Shown: in pieces, positions 5,145 through 5,720 of the stretch
How the letters are laid out: each line of letters begins with the position of its first letter
Numbering within the stretch: the stretch's first letter is position 1
Assembly: GCA_028684345.1 (NCBI GenBank)
Contig: JAQUGB010000117.1
Location: 1-5,720, forward strand
Source of the DNA: Tepidiphilus sp.
GTDB lineage: Bacteria > Pseudomonadota > Gammaproteobacteria > Burkholderiales > Rhodocyclaceae
Reading direction: 5' to 3'
Length of the DNA: 5,720 bases
The notes under the pieces: model-generated
What the model saw: the letters and a program-made list of their open reading frames with translations, nothing else
Told to the model about the DNA's origin: nothing
Databases searched by the model: none
Position numbers and translations under genes: made by a program

Positions 5145-5720
5145 ATGGTCTTGCGCAGTGAACACCCGCAGCCGGGCCGGCACGAGCCGCACCGGCTGAC
5201 CGGGGGAAAGCGCCAAGGCAGCGCAGCGCTCGCGCGGCAGCTCGACCTCGAAGCGGCGCGCGGGCTCGCCCTCCCCCTCGAGTTCCACGCGCGCCGTCGC
5301 CCCGAAGGCGAGGACGCGGGCCACGCGCGCCGGCACGCCTCGTCCCGACTCGGCCGGAGCAATGTCGAGCTCGAAAGGCCGGGCGAAGGCGACCACCGAT
5401 TCGCCGGCGGGAAGCGGCGCCTCGTGCGGCAGGAGCGCATCGCCCACCCGCAGCCCCGTTGCTTCCATACGCCCCTCGAAGCGGTTGACCGAACCGAGGA
5501 AGTCGTAGACGAAGGGCGTTGCGGGATGGTGATAGACTGCCTCCGGCGTGCCCACCTGTTCGACGCGGCCGCGGTGCATCAGCACCACGCGGTCGGCCAC
5601 CTCCAGCGCCTCTTCCTGGTCGTGGGTGACGAAAATGGAAGTGACGTGCAGCTCGTCGTGCAACCGGCGCAGCCAGCGGCGCAGTTCCTTGCGCACCTTG
5701 GCATCGAGCGCGCCGAAAGG
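5139..5720 (-). CDS. cysA: CysA-type sulfate/thiosulfate ABC transporter ATPase, C-terminal part
   Basis: The last 193 residues are present; the Walker A, Q-loop, signature and Walker B motifs lie beyond the window. The visible part starts PFGALDAKVRKELRRWLRRL, which contains the D-loop (GALDA, residues 3-7) and the helix typical of CysA. It is followed by SIFVTHDQEEALEVADRVVL with the catalytic switch histidine at residue 33, then RGRVEQVGTPEAVYHHPATPFVYDFLG. From about residue 95 to the end is the TOBE-like regulatory domain (VVAFARPFELDI to VRLVPARLRVF), and the protein ends AQDHA. In the cell it would energise import of sulfate or thiosulfate with CysTW permeases and a periplasmic binding protein. 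Related ATPases for molybdate or polyamines share these motifs, but LDAKVRKELRRWLRRLHDE is characteristic of CysA. It is the 3' end of its transcript and convergent with the receptor remnant. Confidence 0.85.
   Translation of the reverse strand, partial: PFGALDAKVRKELRRWLRRLHDELHVTSIFVTHDQEEALEVADRVVLMHRGRVEQVGTPEAVYHHPATPFVYDFLGSVNRFEGRMEATGLRVGDALLPHEAPLPAGESVVAFARPFELDIAPAESGRGVPARVARVLAFGATARVELEGEGEPARRFEVELPRERCAALALSPGQPVRLVPARLRVFTAQDHA

Noticed and set aside
1..5720. CRISPR array, tRNA, rRNA or intact insertion sequence
   Set aside because: No regularly spaced direct repeats, no cloverleaf or rRNA-like stretches, and no transposase motifs were found on either strand.

Overview
The window is GC-rich proteobacterial DNA. 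Codon use and the gene set fit a beta- or gammaproteobacterium; I lean towards a betaproteobacterium of the Rhodocyclales/Burkholderiales kind, but nothing here fixes the genus. Its centre is a complete four-gene operon, siaA-siaB-siaC-siaD (399-4172, + strand). This is the threonine-phosphorylation partner-switch known from Pseudomonas aeruginosa that controls a diguanylate cyclase, and so c-di-GMP, aggregation and biofilm formation.

Layout: (1) At 1-112 (- strand) lies the first 37 codons of a zinc-type medium-chain alcohol dehydrogenase, transcribed away from the sia operon. (2) At 113-398 is the divergent control region. It holds a clear -10 element with a sigma-S-like extension, an AT-rich palindrome placed like an UP element, and a cluster of CACCAT/ATGGTG repeats in front of the dehydrogenase. 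(3) At 399-4172 are siaA (membrane sensor with dCache, HAMP and PP2C phosphatase domains), siaB (GHKL-fold kinase), siaC (small phosphoprotein) and siaD (GGEEF cyclase with an I-site). Spacers are 14, 24 and 1 nt, so this is one translationally compact unit. (4) At 4173-5100 is a decayed stretch. It contains a hairpin, a short relic resembling the C-terminal TOBE part of a cysA-type gene, an unassigned spacer, and a methyl-accepting chemotaxis receptor remnant that lacks its sensor half, carries an internal deletion and has a 1-nt frameshift. (5) At 5139-5720 (- strand) is the C-terminal part of a CysA-type sulfate/thiosulfate ABC ATPase, convergent with the receptor remnant.

How the sia genes work together, from the P. 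aeruginosa system: SiaB phosphorylates SiaC on a threonine (here Thr69) and SiaA removes the phosphate when its periplasmic sensor is stimulated. Unphosphorylated SiaC then binds SiaD and switches on c-di-GMP synthesis. Every catalytic motif needed for this is visible, so the module looks functional. It is a described system rather than a new one. The less ordinary signals are the promoter architecture, the pairing with a divergent alcohol dehydrogenase, and the mutational debris between siaD and cysA.
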